NCBI RefSeq assembly: GCF_027307225.1
Contig: NZ_DAHUXJ010000149.1
Location: forward strand, 1-64,000
Reading direction: 5' to 3'
Source: Bradyrhizobium sp.
Lineage (GTDB): Bacteria; Pseudomonadota; Alphaproteobacteria; Rhizobiales; Xanthobacteraceae
DNA: 64,000 nt
Shown: piece after piece, positions 12,745 through 24,051 of the stretch
How the letters are laid out: each line of letters starts with the position of its first letter
Numbering within the stretch: position 1 is the stretch's first letter
The notes under the pieces: model-generated
Told to the model about the DNA's origin: nothing
Seen by the model: the letters and a program-made list of their open reading frames with translations, nothing else
Databases searched by the model: none
Position numbers and translations under genes: made by a program

Positions 12745-13743
12745 ATGAATGATCTGAGCCGCCGCAACCTGCTGGCCGGTGTTGCCGCCATCGGCGCCGC
12801 ATCCGTCCTTCCGCTTGCCTCGGAAGACGCCCATGCGACCGCATCTGCGGCTACCGACCAGGCGCCGGGCTTCTATCGCTACAAGGTCGGCAGCATCGAA
12901 TGCACGTCGATCAACGACGGCGCGCGCACGTTTCCGCTGCCGGACAACTGGGTCACCAATGTCAGCAAGGATCAGGCGATCGCGGCTGCGGAGGCCGCCT
13001 ACATGCCGAAGGGCATGGTGACGGTGCCGTTCAATCCGCAACTCATCAATACCGGCAGCAAGCTCATCCTGCTCGACTGCGGCAATGGCATCTCGGCTCT
13101 CAATGCGACCAAGGGTCAGGCCGGCCGCTTGTTGCAAAATCTTGCCGCGGCCGGCATCGATCCCAAGAGTATCGACGCCGTCGTCGTGTCTCACTTGCAT
13201 CCGGACCACACCAACGGCATCCGCGCCGCCGACAATTCGATGGCATTCCCGAATGCCGAGATCATGGTGCCGGCGAAGGACTGGGATTTCTGGATGAGCG
13301 AGGAAAATGCCGCCAAGGCTCAATCCAATCCGATGATGAAGAACTACTTCGCCAACGTGAAGAAGATCTACACCGGCATCGAAAAGAACGTGACGAAGTA
13401 CGATTGGGACAAGGAAGTTGTGCCGGGTCTGACGTCGATCGGCACGCCCGGTCACACACCGGGACACACTTCGTTTGCGCTGGCTTCGGGTAACTCGAAG
13501 ATCCTGATCGCGGTCGACGTGACCAATATCCCCGAGTTCTTCCTGCGCAATCCGGATTGGCACGTTGCCTATGACGCCGATCCCGAACTCGCCCAGAAGA
13601 CCCGGCACAAGTTCTATGACATGGCCGCGGCGGAAAAGGCGACCGTGGTCGGCTTCCACTTCCCGTTCCCCGCGGTCGGTCACGTCGAGAAGGACGGCAA
13701 CGGCTATCGGCTCATTCCGGTCGCTTTCAATCCGGTGCTTTAA
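12745..13743 (+). CDS. Twin-arginine-signal MBL-fold metallohydrolase
   Basis: N-terminal MNDLSRRNLLAGVAAIGAASV (Tat-like RR motif); SHLHPDHTNGI and GHTPGHTSF metal-binding motifs. Confidence 0.9.
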   Translation: MNDLSRRNLLAGVAAIGAASVLPLASEDAHATASAATDQAPGFYRYKVGSIECTSINDGARTFPLPDNWVTNVSKDQAIAAAEAAYMPKGMVTVPFNPQLINTGSKLILLDCGNGISALNATKGQAGRLLQNLAAAGIDPKSIDAVVVSHLHPDHTNGIRAADNSMAFPNAEIMVPAKDWDFWMSEENAAKAQSNPMMKNYFANVKKIYTGIEKNVTKYDWDKEVVPGLTSIGTPGHTPGHTSFALASGNSKILIAVDVTNIPEFFLRNPDWHVAYDADPELAQKTRHKFYDMAAAEKATVVGFHFPFPAVGHVEKDGNGYRLIPVAFNPVL

Positions 13744-13768
13744 GCCTGAATTGTTCCAGGCTTTCCCA

Positions 13769-13797
13769 TCAGGCCGCCTCCGGGCGGCCTGATTTTT
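13769..13797 (+). terminator. Rho-independent terminator after the MBL hydrolase
   Basis: tcaggccgcc-tccg-ggcggcctga followed by ttttt. Confidence 0.85.
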
Positions 13798-13910
13798 GTT
13801 CGGGAAAATGTTTCAGAAACGCGTGGTACCAATTCATGCACTTGCATCTTTCGCAGAGGTCGCTAGGTTGACTTAGAAAGCAGCCCAGCGCTTCCAGCAA
13901 AGGAAACACC

Positions 13911-14468
13911 ATGTCGAGCCCGCACCACATCCTCGTCCTCGCCGGCAGCCTCCGCAAGGAGAGCTTTACCCTCAAAATCGCCAATGCACTGGCCAAACTG
14001 GCGCCGCCTGCGCTGAGGCTCGACGTCGTCATGCCGCACGGGATTTCTTTCTTCAACCAGGATCTGGAGGCGAACCCACCGGCCGACTGGCTCGCTTTCC
14101 GCGAGCGGATTCAGAAGTCGGCGGCCGTGATCTTTGTGACGCCCGAATATAACCGCTCCATTTCGGGCGTCTTGAAAAACGCCATCGACGTCGCTTCGCG
14201 GCCCTACGGCAAGAGTTCGTTCCTCGGCAAGCCTGTCGGTATCATTTCCAATTCGCCAGGGCCGCTCGGCGGCGTTTCCGCCGCCAAGCACTTGCAGAAT
14301 ATTCTGCCGGGCATTTCCGGCCCGATCATGGGGCAGCCCGAGATGTATCTGAATGGCGTGGGCGATGCCTTCGATGAAAAGGGCCACCTCATCAAGGAAT
14401 CCCTGCAGAAGGTGCTTCAGCAATATCTGGATGCTTTCGCCGCCTTCGTCGAAAAGCAGAACGGATAG
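13911..14468 (+). CDS. NADPH-dependent FMN reductase family protein
   Basis: ILVLAGSLRKESFTLKIANALAKL..., VIFVTPEYNRSISGVLKNAIDVAS. Confidence 0.9.
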   Translation: MSSPHHILVLAGSLRKESFTLKIANALAKLAPPALRLDVVMPHGISFFNQDLEANPPADWLAFRERIQKSAAVIFVTPEYNRSISGVLKNAIDVASRPYGKSSFLGKPVGIISNSPGPLGGVSAAKHLQNILPGISGPIMGQPEMYLNGVGDAFDEKGHLIKESLQKVLQQYLDAFAAFVEKQNG

Positions 14469-14551
14469 GCGAGGCCCGTTTGGGTTCGAGCTTTCGCGGG
14501 TTTCGGGGCACGCTTAGGATTCCCTTAACCCCGCGGGCGCATCTTGCGCCC

Positions 14552-14869
14552 ATGGTATCGCGCAGACGTCTCAAGTCGTTTCTGACAGGTTTTGCCCTCT
14601 ATTCGATGGCGGCGGGAATGATCGGCTATTTCTGGGTCAACGCCTACACCGGAAGATATGGGTTGAATGCACGGCAGGAACTCGATCAGGAAGTCATCAC
14701 GCTGACGGCTGAACTGGCGCGTCTGAAAAAAGAGCGCAGCGAAGGCGAACAACGCGTCTCGCTGTTGCGCTCCGACCGGCTCGACCCTGATATGCTCGAC
14801 GAACGCGCGCGCTACCAGCTCGATTATGCCGACCCGCACGATCTCATTCGGATAATCCATTCGAATTGA
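14552..14869 (+). CDS. Septum formation initiator family (FtsB/DivIC-like)
   Basis: MVSRRRLKSFLTGFALYSMAAGMIGYFWVNAYTGRYGLNARQELDQEVITLTAELARLKKERSEGEQRVSLLRSD; between eno and pdhA, as in other alphaproteobacteria. Confidence 0.85.
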   Translation: MVSRRRLKSFLTGFALYSMAAGMIGYFWVNAYTGRYGLNARQELDQEVITLTAELARLKKERSEGEQRVSLLRSDRLDPDMLDERARYQLDYADPHDLIRIIHSN

Positions 14870-15027
14870 TCTTCAAATTACAAATTTCTCCGAAATAGAT
14901 TTCGAAAATGTCGCGCCGCATTGCAGTGCGGCATGACGAGATATTTCCGGCTTACGCAAATCCTTTCAAGGCGGTTGGACTTGAGCTAGACAAAGCAAAT
15001 TCGCTTCTCTTCACTCCGGAAAACGCC

Positions 15028-16044
15028 ATGGCCCCTCCCAAAAAAAGCGCCGCCAATGAAACCGCTGAGGAGCAGGGGGCGCCGCCTCCCTTCACCAGGG
15101 AACAGGAGTTAAAGGCGCTAAGGGACATGCTGCTGATCCGCCGGTTCGAGGAAAAGGCCGGTCAGCTTTACGGCATGGGGGCGATCGGCGGCTTCTGCCA
15201 CCTCTATATCGGTCAGGAAGCGGTCGTCGTCGGTATGCAGATGGCCTTAAAGAAGGGCGATCAAGTCATAACAGGATACCGTGACCACGGGCATATGCTC
15301 GCGTGCGGGATGGATGCCAAGGGCGTGATGGCTGAATTAACCGGACGCCGTGGCGGCTATTCCAAGGGCAAGGGCGGCTCGATGCACATGTTCAGCAAGG
15401 CCGAGAATTTCTACGGCGGCCATGGCATCGTCGGCGCGCAGGTGTCGCTCGGCACGGGGCTCGCATTCGCCAACCGTTATCGCGGCAACGATTTTGTCAG
15501 CCTGGCCTATTTCGGCGACGGCGCCTCCAACCAGGGCCAGGTCTATGAGAGCTTCAACATGGCGGAGCTCTGGAAACTGCCGGTGATCTACGTCATCGAG
15601 AACAACCGTTACGCCATGGGCACCTCGGTGACGCGCTCATCGGCCCAGACCGATTTCTCCAAGCGCGGCGCTTCCTTCAACATTCCGGGCGACCAGGTCG
15701 ACGGCATGGACGTTCGTGCGGTCAAGGCCGCTGCCGACAAGGCGGTCGCCTGGTGCCGCGCCGCCAAGGGGCCGTACATCCTGGAAATGCAAACCTATCG
15801 CTATCGCGGCCATTCGATGTCGGATCCGGCGAAATATCGCACCCGTGAGGAAGTCGAAAAGGTGCGTCACGATCAGGATCCGATCGAACAGGTCCGCAAC
15901 CGTTTGCTTGCGGCGAAGATGAGCGAGGACGAGTTGAAGAAGATCGATGCAGAGGTTCGCCAGGTCGTCAATGAGGCGGCGGATTTCGCGCAGCACGATC
16001 CCGAGCCGGACGTGTCCGAGCTTTATACCGACGTCTATCGATAA
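15028..16044 (+). CDS. pdhA: Pyruvate dehydrogenase E1 component alpha subunit
   Basis: MLLIRRFEEKAGQLYGMGAIGGFCHLYIGQEA, GDGASNQGQVYESFNMA, internal ATG at 15028 preferred. Confidence 0.95.
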   Translation: MAPPKKSAANETAEEQGAPPPFTREQELKALRDMLLIRRFEEKAGQLYGMGAIGGFCHLYIGQEAVVVGMQMALKKGDQVITGYRDHGHMLACGMDAKGVMAELTGRRGGYSKGKGGSMHMFSKAENFYGGHGIVGAQVSLGTGLAFANRYRGNDFVSLAYFGDGASNQGQVYESFNMAELWKLPVIYVIENNRYAMGTSVTRSSAQTDFSKRGASFNIPGDQVDGMDVRAVKAAADKAVAWCRAAKGPYILEMQTYRYRGHSMSDPAKYRTREEVEKVRHDQDPIEQVRNRLLAAKMSEDELKKIDAEVRQVVNEAADFAQHDPEPDVSELYTDVYR

Positions 16045-16079
16045 GCGTTCGTAGCGCGGCTTAAAATTGCGGAGTTGAT

Positions 16080-17468
16080 ATGCCCATTCAAGTTCTCATG
16101 CCTGCGCTCTCGCCGACGATGGAGAAAGGCAACCTCGCCAAGTGGCTGAAGAAGGAAGGCGAGACGATCAAGTCGGGCGATGTGATCGCCGAGATCGAGA
16201 CCGACAAGGCGACGATGGAAGTCGAGGCGACCGACGAGGGAACGCTCGGCAGGATCCTGATCCCGGAAGGCACCGCGGACGTTGCCGTGAACACGCCGAT
16301 TGCAACCATCTTGGCCGACGGTGAAAGCGCGTCCGACCTCGCCAAGGTGCCGGCCCCCGCGGCCGCGAAACAAGAGAAGCCCGCCGATGCGCCCGCTGCA
16401 CCGGCGGCGAAGAGCGAACCCGCCGCCGCTCCGGCGGCGCCGAGCGCTGTTGCTCCGCCCGATCCGGAAATTCCCGCCGGCACCGAGATGGTGACCATGA
16501 CCATCCGCGATGCGTTGCGCGATGCCATGGCGGAGGAAATGCGGCGCGACCCGGACGTGTTCCTGATGGGCGAAGAGGTCGCCGAATATCAGGGCGCCTA
16601 CAAGGTCAGCCAGGGACTGTTGCAGGAGTTCAGCGCCCGGCGCGTGATCGATACGCCGATCACCGAGCATGGCTTTGCCGGCATTGGCGTTGGCGCGGCG
16701 ATGAGCGGCCTGAAGCCGATCGTCGAGTTCATGACCTTCAATTTCGCCATGCAGGCGATCGACCAGATCATCAATTCGGCGGCGAAGACACTCTACATGT
16801 CGGGCGGCCAGATGGGCTGCGCCATCGTCTTCCGCGGCCCGAATGGCGCGGCCGCCCGCGTCGCCGCCCAGCACAGCCAGGACTACGCCGCCTGGTATTC
16901 GCAGGTCCCGGGCCTGAAGGTGATCGCGCCGTTCTCGGCTGCCGATTACAAGGGCTTGCTGAAGGCGGCGATCCGCGATCCCAACCCGGTGATCTTCCTC
17001 GAGAACGAAATGCTCTACGGTCACACCGGCGAGATACCGAAGCTGGACGACTATGTGATCCCGATCGGCAAGGCGCGTGTGGCGCGAACTGGCAACCACG
17101 TGACGATCATCTCGTGGTCCATGGGCATGAGTTACGCGCTGAAAGCCGCCGACGAGTTGGCGAAGGAAGGCATCGAGGCCGAGATCGTCGACCTCAGGAC
17201 CATCCGCCCGCTCGATACCGAGACCATCGTCGCATCGGTCAGGAAGACGGGACGCGCCGTCACCGTCGAGGAAGGCTGGCAGCAGAGCGGTGTCGGCGCC
17301 GAAGTCGCAGCAAGGATCATGGAGCACGCCTTCGACTATCTCGATGCGCCGGTGACGCGCGTCTCGGGCAAGGATGTGCCGATGCCTTACGCGGCCAACC
17401 TGGAAAAGCTCGCACTGCCTTCGGTGGCCGAAGTGGTCGCGGCGGCCAAAGCTGTTTGTTATCGCTGA
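16080..17468 (+). CDS. pdhB: Pyruvate dehydrogenase E1 beta subunit with N-terminal lipoyl domain
   Basis: [49 protein letters not shown] lipoyl domain, then transketolase beta domain. Confidence 0.95.
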   Translation: MPIQVLMPALSPTMEKGNLAKWLKKEGETIKSGDVIAEIETDKATMEVEATDEGTLGRILIPEGTADVAVNTPIATILADGESASDLAKVPAPAAAKQEKPADAPAAPAAKSEPAAAPAAPSAVAPPDPEIPAGTEMVTMTIRDALRDAMAEEMRRDPDVFLMGEEVAEYQGAYKVSQGLLQEFSARRVIDTPITEHGFAGIGVGAAMSGLKPIVEFMTFNFAMQAIDQIINSAAKTLYMSGGQMGCAIVFRGPNGAAARVAAQHSQDYAAWYSQVPGLKVIAPFSAADYKGLLKAAIRDPNPVIFLENEMLYGHTGEIPKLDDYVIPIGKARVARTGNHVTIISWSMGMSYALKAADELAKEGIEAEIVDLRTIRPLDTETIVASVRKTGRAVTVEEGWQQSGVGAEVAARIMEHAFDYLDAPVTRVSGKDVPMPYAANLEKLALPSVAEVVAAAKAVCYR

Positions 17469-17486
17469 CTGAGCGGGGCCTAGCAC

Positions 17487-18833
17487 ATGCCGATCAATAT
17501 TCTGATGCCCGCACTGTCGCCGACGATGGAGAAGGGCAATCTCGCCAAGTGGCTCAAGAAGGAAGGCGATCAGGTCAAGTCCGGCGACGTGATCGCGGAG
17601 ATCGAGACCGACAAGGCGACCATGGAGGTCGAGGCGGTCGATGAGGGCACCATCGCGAAGATCCTCGTGCCTGAAGGCACCCAGGACGTCGCCGTCAACG
17701 ATGTGATCGCGGTGCTGGCCGGCGATGGCGAAGATGTGAAATCCGCCAGCGCATCGGCGGCCGCAAAGCCCGCACCGGCACCGGCCAAGACTGAAGCTCC
17801 TCCGCCAAAGCCGGCATCGCCAGCGCCGGCTGCCGCGCCAGCTCCGCAACCCGCCGCAGCACCTCCGCAGCAGGCGGTATCCCCCGCACCACAGGCCAAT
17901 GGCCAAGGGCGCACCTTCTCGTCGCCGCTCGCGCGGCGCCTGGCCAAGGAAGCCGGCATCGACGTTGCGCGCATCGCCGGTACGGGTCCGCATGGTCGCG
18001 TCATCGCGCGCGACGTCGCGGAGGCCAAATCCGGCAAAGGGCTCAAAGCGCCGGCGGCGATACCGGGCGCGGGACCCGCACTCGCACCGTCGATGTCGGA
18101 CAAGCAGATTCTCGCGCTGTTCGAGCCGGGCAGCTACGAGATCGTGCCGCATGACGGTATGCGCCGCACGATTGCGCAGCGACTCACGGCTGCGGTGCAG
18201 ACCATTCCGACGTTCTATCTCACGATCGACTGCGAGATCGGCAAGCTCGTGGCCGCGCGCGAGGAGATCAATGCGGCCGCGCCGAAGGACAAGGAGAAGA
18301 AGCCGCTCTACAAGCTCTCGGTCAATGACTTCGTCATCAAGGCGATGGCGGTCGCGTTGCAGAAGATTCCCAATTGCAATGTGAGCTGGACCGAAGGCGG
18401 CATGGTCAAGCACAAGCACTCGGATATCGGAGTTGCGGTCGCCATGCCAGGCGGCCTGATCACACCGATCATCCGCAAGGCCGAAACCAAGACGCTGTCG
18501 GCGATCTCGAACGAGATGAAGGACTTTGCCGCCCGCGCGCGGGCCCGCAAGCTCAAACCGGAAGAATACCAGGGCGGCACCACGGCCGTGTCCAATCTCG
18601 GCATGTACGGCATCAATCACTTCACCGCCGTGATCAATCCGCCGCACGCCACGATCCTGGCGGTCGGCACCAGCGAGGAGCGTCCCGTTGTGCGCGGCGG
18701 CAAGATCGAGATCGCCCAGATGATGAGCGTGACGTTGTCGTGCGATCACCGCGCGATCGACGGAGCGCTTGGCGCCGAGTTGATCGGCGCCTTCAAGACG
18801 CTGATTGAAAACCCCGTGATGATGATGGTGTGA
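17487..18833 (+). CDS. pdhC: Dihydrolipoamide acetyltransferase (PDH E2)
   Basis: Lipoyl domain, [29 protein letters not shown]3-binding domain, catalytic [12 protein letters not shown]. Confidence 0.95.
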   Translation: MPINILMPALSPTMEKGNLAKWLKKEGDQVKSGDVIAEIETDKATMEVEAVDEGTIAKILVPEGTQDVAVNDVIAVLAGDGEDVKSASASAAAKPAPAPAKTEAPPPKPASPAPAAAPAPQPAAAPPQQAVSPAPQANGQGRTFSSPLARRLAKEAGIDVARIAGTGPHGRVIARDVAEAKSGKGLKAPAAIPGAGPALAPSMSDKQILALFEPGSYEIVPHDGMRRTIAQRLTAAVQTIPTFYLTIDCEIGKLVAAREEINAAAPKDKEKKPLYKLSVNDFVIKAMAVALQKIPNCNVSWTEGGMVKHKHSDIGVAVAMPGGLITPIIRKAETKTLSAISNEMKDFAARARARKLKPEEYQGGTTAVSNLGMYGINHFTAVINPPHATILAVGTSEERPVVRGGKIEIAQMMSVTLSCDHRAIDGALGAELIGAFKTLIENPVMMMV

Positions 18834-18835
18834 CG

Positions 18836-20254
18836 ATGGCCGACACATCCTTTGACGTCATCATCATCGGTTCGGGTCCCGGCGGTTACGTCACTGCCAT
18901 TCGCGCGGCGCAGCTTGGTTTAAAGACTGCGATCATCGAGAAATCCTATCTCGGCGGCATCTGCCTGAACTGGGGCTGCATTCCGACCAAAGCACTGCTG
19001 CGTTCGGCCGAGATCTACCACTATATGCAGCACGCCAAGGATTACGGCCTGTCTGCCGAGAAGGTGGCCTACGATCCCAAGGCGGTCGTGCAACGCTCGC
19101 GTGGCGTCTCCAAACGCTTGAACGACGGCGTCGGCTTCCTGATGAAGAAGAACAAGGTGACGATCATCTGGGGCGAGGCGTCGATCGACGCGCCCGGCAA
19201 GATCAGCGTGAAGAAGTCCGCCGTCGAAGCGCCCAAGGGCGCGCTCGGCGAGGGCGCCTACCAGGCCAAAGACATCATCGTCGCCACCGGGGCGCGGCCG
19301 CGCGTATTGCCGGGGCTCGAGCCCGACAAGAAGCTGGTCTGGACCTATTTCGAGGCCATGGTGCCGGACAAAATGCCGAAGTCGCTGCTGGTGGTCGGCT
19401 CCGGCGCGATCGGCATCGAGTTCGCCTCGTTCTTCCACACCATGGGGGCGGAGGTCACCGTCGTTGAGGTGTTGCCGCAAATTCTCCCCGCGGAAGATGC
19501 GGAGATCGCCGGCCTCGCGCGCAAGCGCTTCGAGAAGCAGGGCATCAAGATTCTCACCAGTACCAAGGTGACGAAGCTTGAGAAGAAGAGCGATAGCGTG
19601 GTCGCTACCATCGATGACGGCAAGAAACCCCAGACAGTCGAATTCGATCGGGTGATTTCAGCCGTCGGCGTCGTCGGCAATATCGAAAACTTGGGCCTGG
19701 AAAAACTCGGCGTCAAAACCGATCGTGGCTGCATCGTCGTCGACGGCTTTGGCAAGACCAACGTGCCCGGCATCCACGCCATCGGCGACGTCGCCGGTCC
19801 GCCGATGCTGGCCCATAAGGCCGAACATGAAGGCGTGATTTGTGTCGAGGCGATCAAGGGCCTTCATCCGCATGCGCTCGACAAGAACCTGATCCCCGGT
19901 TGCACCTACTGCAATCCGCAGGTGGCCTCCGTCGGCCTTACCGAAGCGAAGGCAAAAGAGGGCGGACGTGAGATCCGCGTCGGCCGCTTCCCCTTCGTCG
20001 GCAATGGCAAGGCGATCGCGCTCGGCGAAGATCAGGGCCTCGTCAAAGTGGTCTTCGACAAGAAGACCGGACAATTGCTTGGCGCCCACATGATCGGTGC
20101 GGAAGTCACCGAATTGATCCAGGGCTATGTGGTGGCGATGAACCTCGAGACCACCGAGGAAGAGCTCATGCATACGGTGTTCCCGCATCCGACCTTGTCG
20201 GAGATGATGAAGGAAGCAGTGCTGGATGCGTATGGGCGTGTGCTGAACATCTAG
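18836..20254 (+). CDS. lpdA: Dihydrolipoyl dehydrogenase (E3)
   Basis: DVIIIGSGPGGYVTAIRAAQLG, GGICLNWGCIPTKALL redox motif. Confidence 0.95.
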   Translation: MADTSFDVIIIGSGPGGYVTAIRAAQLGLKTAIIEKSYLGGICLNWGCIPTKALLRSAEIYHYMQHAKDYGLSAEKVAYDPKAVVQRSRGVSKRLNDGVGFLMKKNKVTIIWGEASIDAPGKISVKKSAVEAPKGALGEGAYQAKDIIVATGARPRVLPGLEPDKKLVWTYFEAMVPDKMPKSLLVVGSGAIGIEFASFFHTMGAEVTVVEVLPQILPAEDAEIAGLARKRFEKQGIKILTSTKVTKLEKKSDSVVATIDDGKKPQTVEFDRVISAVGVVGNIENLGLEKLGVKTDRGCIVVDGFGKTNVPGIHAIGDVAGPPMLAHKAEHEGVICVEAIKGLHPHALDKNLIPGCTYCNPQVASVGLTEAKAKEGGREIRVGRFPFVGNGKAIALGEDQGLVKVVFDKKTGQLLGAHMIGAEVTELIQGYVVAMNLETTEEELMHTVFPHPTLSEMMKEAVLDAYGRVLNI

Positions 20255-20593
20255 CCCGAGTCGGGAGCCCGAGCGGTCCCGTTGCAGTGTCTATTCGACG
20301 CAGTCGGCCACCGGCTGGCTGCCGTCGCAGTACGAAACCCAGTCCTCCCGGAAGGCTTGGCCTTCAAATAATACCTAGAAATGGTGGCTTTACCGCAACG
20401 GTTGTGTCGTGGTTGCAACACTTCCCGAACATTTAACCCTCATCCCGGCTCCTGCACCGTTGCGCCGCTTTTTAGCCACACCCCTCCATGAGATCATAAA
20501 TGCAGAAGATTTTGAGGCCCCGGTAATCGCCGCGGCGGTGGCAATGGTCCACCGATCGACCTGATGCGAGATGGCCGGGAAAACAGGTTCGCG

Positions 20594-22318
20594 ATGGACG
20601 CCAAGACCGACATCAAGAAGCGACTGCCGAGCCGCCACGTGACCGAGGGGCCGGAGCGGGCGCCGCATCGCTCCTACCTCTACGCCATGGGGCTGACGAC
20701 CGAGCAAATCCATCAGCCGTTCGTCGGCGTCGCCTCCTGCTGGAATGAGGCCGCGCCCTGCAATATCGCGCTGATGCGCCAAGCTCAGGCCGTGAAAAAG
20801 GGTGTCGCGGCAGGCGGCGGCACGCCCCGGGAGTTCTGCACCATTACCGTGACCGACGGTATCGCGATGGGCCATGACGGCATGCGGTCGTCGCTGCCCT
20901 CGCGCGAATGCATCGCCGATTCCGTCGAACTGACCATCCGCGGCCACGCCTATGACGCGCTGGTCGGCCTTGCCGGCTGTGACAAGTCGCTGCCCGGCAT
21001 GATGATGGCGATGCTGCGGCTGAACGTACCGTCGATCTTCATCTATGGCGGCTCGATCCTGCCCGGCAATTTCCGTGGTCAGCAAGTCACCGTGCAGGAC
21101 ATGTTTGAGGCGGTCGGCAAGCACTCGGTGGGTGCGATGTCGGATGCGGACCTCGATGAAATCGAGCGCGTGGCTTGCCCCTCCGCCGGTGCGTGCGGCG
21201 CACAATTCACCGCCAACACCATGGCGACCGTGTCCGAAGCCATCGGCTTGGCGTTGCCGTATTCGGCCGGTGCTCCGGCACCTTACGAAATTCGCGATTC
21301 CTTCTGCATGGCCGCCGGCGAAAAGATCATGGAGCTGATCGCCAAGAACATCCGCCCGCGCGACATCGTGACGCGCAAGGCGCTGGAAAATGCGGCTGCC
21401 GTGGTTGCGGCATCCGGCGGATCGACCAATGCAGCGCTGCACCTGCCGGCAATCGCCCATGAGTGCGGCATCAAATTCGATCTGTTCGACGTTGCCGAGA
21501 TTTTTAAGAAAACGCCATATGTCGCAGATTTGAAGCCAGGTGGCCGTTATGTCGCCAAAGACATGTTCGAGGCTGGCGGCATACCGCTTCTCATGAAGAC
21601 ACTGCTCGACAATGGCTACATGCACGGTGACTGCTTGACGGTCACGGGGCGGACCATTGCCGAGAACCTCCGGAGCGTGAAGTGGAACCCGCACCAGGAC
21701 GTGGTGCGGCCTGCCGACAAGCCGATCACGGTAACTGGCGGTGTGGTCGGCCTGAAGGGTAACCTCGCGCCGGAGGGAGCGATCGTGAAGGTCGCGGGCA
21801 TGACCAACCTGAAATTCTCAGGTCCCGCCCGCTGCTTCGATCGCGAAGAGGATGCCTTTGAGGCGGTCCAGAAGAAGACTTACAAGGAAGGTGAGGTCAT
21901 CGTCATCCGCTATGAGGGGCCCCGCGGTGGCCCCGGGATGCGCGAAATGCTTTCGACGACGGCGGCGCTGACGGGCCAGGGAATGGGAGGCAAGATCGCC
22001 CTCATCACCGACGGCCGGTTTTCAGGCGCCACACGCGGCTTCTGCATCGGCCATGTCGGGCCGGAAGCTGCCGTCGGCGGTCCGATCGCACTGTTGCGGG
22101 ACGGCGACATCATCGAGATCGACGCGATCGTCGGGACTCTTAACGTAAAATTGACCGACGCGGAACTCGCTCAGCGCAAGACAGTATGGAGGCCTCGCGC
22201 GACTAACCATACGTCAGGTGCTTTGTGGAAATACGCCCAGCAGGTCGGGCCGGCAGTGGCTGGCGCTGTCACCCACCCGGGCGGAGCGCACGAGAAGTTG
22301 TGTTATGCGGACATTTGA
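20594..22318 (+). CDS. ilvD: Dihydroxy-acid dehydratase
   Basis: [46 protein letters not shown]; internal ATG at 20594. Confidence 0.95.
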   Translation: MDAKTDIKKRLPSRHVTEGPERAPHRSYLYAMGLTTEQIHQPFVGVASCWNEAAPCNIALMRQAQAVKKGVAAGGGTPREFCTITVTDGIAMGHDGMRSSLPSRECIADSVELTIRGHAYDALVGLAGCDKSLPGMMMAMLRLNVPSIFIYGGSILPGNFRGQQVTVQDMFEAVGKHSVGAMSDADLDEIERVACPSAGACGAQFTANTMATVSEAIGLALPYSAGAPAPYEIRDSFCMAAGEKIMELIAKNIRPRDIVTRKALENAAAVVAASGGSTNAALHLPAIAHECGIKFDLFDVAEIFKKTPYVADLKPGGRYVAKDMFEAGGIPLLMKTLLDNGYMHGDCLTVTGRTIAENLRSVKWNPHQDVVRPADKPITVTGGVVGLKGNLAPEGAIVKVAGMTNLKFSGPARCFDREEDAFEAVQKKTYKEGEVIVIRYEGPRGGPGMREMLSTTAALTGQGMGGKIALITDGRFSGATRGFCIGHVGPEAAVGGPIALLRDGDIIEIDAIVGTLNVKLTDAELAQRKTVWRPRATNHTSGALWKYAQQVGPAVAGAVTHPGGAHEKLCYADI

Positions 22319-23108
22319 GCGCATCGCATTTGCTCTGATTTTAGGGGCCGCACCGGTGGCCACTCCCGGATTCGCCTTCGATGGCTCTCCAGTGAATCAG
22401 AACTCGACCATTCCAGTGGTTTCGACGCCGTCAGGCGCTGCGGTAACCCTGAAGAAGGGCGCGCCATCCGGCATCGACGGTTCGGCGTCGGCCTATGCTG
22501 CCGAAACGGTCACGCAGTGGAAGCTCGGTCGCATGTACGCCGACGGCAACGGCGTGGCGCAGGACGATCTGCGGGCCTTCGAATATTTTAGCGGAATCGC
22601 CAACACCCATGCCGAAGACAATCCGTCGGCGCCGCAGGCCGCGATTGTCGCCAACGCGTTCGTGGCGCTTGGACGGTATTATCTGAGCGGTATCCCGAAT
22701 TCGAAAATCAAGCCGGACACCGAGCGGGCGCGTGAGATGTTTTCCTACGCCGCGTCCTATTTCGGAAACGCAGACGCGCAATACGATCTCGCCCGGCTCT
22801 ATCTGAAGAGCGCCGGGACCTCCCGCGACGACTTCCGCTACGGCACGCGTTGGCTGTTCCTGGCTGCACAAAAGGGCCAGCATCAGGCCCAGGCGCTGCT
22901 TGGCCAGATGCTGTTCAACGGCGATCAGCTGCCGAAGCAGGCCGCGCGCGGATTGATGTGGCTGATGCTCGCGCGCGATAGCGCGACCCCGGATGAGACC
23001 TGGATCAGGGACAGCTACAACAAGGCGGTTGCCAAGGCATCCGATGACGACCGCACCATGGCGCTGCAAATGGTTGAGCGTTGGGTACGAACCGGCGGCA
23101 GAGACTAG
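22305..23108 (+). CDS. Secreted Sel1/TPR-like repeat protein
   Basis: Signal peptide [25 protein letters not shown]; repeats [71 protein letters not shown]; overlaps the end of ilvD by 14 nt. Confidence 0.8.
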   Translation: MRTFERIAFALILGAAPVATPGFAFDGSPVNQNSTIPVVSTPSGAAVTLKKGAPSGIDGSASAYAAETVTQWKLGRMYADGNGVAQDDLRAFEYFSGIANTHAEDNPSAPQAAIVANAFVALGRYYLSGIPNSKIKPDTERAREMFSYAASYFGNADAQYDLARLYLKSAGTSRDDFRYGTRWLFLAAQKGQHQAQALLGQMLFNGDQLPKQAARGLMWLMLARDSATPDETWIRDSYNKAVAKASDDDRTMALQMVERWVRTGGRD

Positions 23109-23215
23109 TGTGACGAATTTGAAGTTACTGCCCGTTTCGCCGCGGGTTCGTAACAGGAATTTCAAAGTCAGGGCCGCCCTGGAAAACCAATAGTCGCTCG
23201 AGCTCCCTTGATTCC
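23109..23215 (+). repeat. Degenerate A+B composite hairpin repeat (locus 1 of dispersed family)
   Basis: gaatttgaagtt...cccgtttcgccgcgggttcgta...ggaatttcaaa plus half unit gctcgagctcccttgattccgaagtt; same order as 61.0 kb copy. Confidence 0.65.
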
Positions 23216-23244
23216 GAAGTTGATTGAGGGTGGGCAGGTAGGAC

Positions 23245-24036
23245 CTACGCCGTAGCCAGATCGAGATCGATCCACACCGGCACGTGATCGGAGGGCTTTT
23301 CCCAGGCGCGGACATAGCTGTCGACGCCCACATCCTCCAAGCGATCGCTGGCCTGCGGTGACAGCAGGAGGTGATCGATGCGCAGGCCCTGGTTCTTCTG
23401 CCAGGCGCCGGCCTGATAATCCCAGAACGTATATTGGCCCGGTGCGTCGGTGACAGCGCGCAGCGCGTCCGTCAGTCCAAGGCCCAACAGGGATTGAAAG
23501 CTTTCGCGCGTCTGGGTTCGAAACAGCGCATCGTCCACCCACGCGGCCGGATTGGAGACGTCTTCCGGTTTTGGGATCACGTTAAAGTCGCCTGCGAGGA
23601 CAAGCGGCTCTTCCGCTTTAAGTCGCTGCCTCGAATACTCAAGAAGGCGCGACATCCATTTGAGTTTGTAAGGGTATTTGTCGGTATTGGCCGGATTGCC
23701 GTTGGGCAGATAAAGACAGGCGATCCTGATCACGCCCTGCTTGAGGGTCACCACGCCCTCGACGAAGCGCGCATGCGCGTCTTCATCGTCACCGGCAAGA
23801 CCCGACTTTGTCTCATCGAACGGAAGCTTTGATAACAGCGCGACGCCGTTGAAGGTCTTCTGGCCATGCGTGACCACGTTGTAACCGAGGCTTTCGATCT
23901 CCAGCCGCGGAAACGCATCGTCGGTGCATTTGATTTCCTGAAGGCAAACAATATCAGGCGAGCATTCCTTCAGCCAGCTCATCAGATTCTCGATCCGCTG
24001 ACGGACCGAGTTGACGTTCCAGGTGGCGATGCGCAT
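23245..24036 (-). CDS. xthA: Exodeoxyribonuclease III
   Basis: MRIATWNVNSVRQRIENLMSWLKECSPDIVCLQEIKC..., LAGDFNVIP, RIDHLLLS, SDHVPVW. Confidence 0.95.
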   Translation of the reverse strand: MRIATWNVNSVRQRIENLMSWLKECSPDIVCLQEIKCTDDAFPRLEIESLGYNVVTHGQKTFNGVALLSKLPFDETKSGLAGDDEDAHARFVEGVVTLKQGVIRIACLYLPNGNPANTDKYPYKLKWMSRLLEYSRQRLKAEEPLVLAGDFNVIPKPEDVSNPAAWVDDALFRTQTRESFQSLLGLGLTDALRAVTDAPGQYTFWDYQAGAWQKNQGLRIDHLLLSPQASDRLEDVGVDSYVRAWEKPSDHVPVWIDLDLATA

Positions 24037-24051
24037 CTGAAATCGTCTCTG

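Noticed and set aside
12192-12844. ORFs running through the 12.6-kb palindrome on both strands
   Set aside because: Both read the same palindrome-derived peptide (WETPR..RGVSHWTRY); coding is an artefact of the palindrome and they overlap real genes.
16035-18848. 937-aa minus-strand ORF
   Set aside because: Antisense to pdhB and pdhC; long shadow ORF caused by high GC and codon bias, no recognisable domain.
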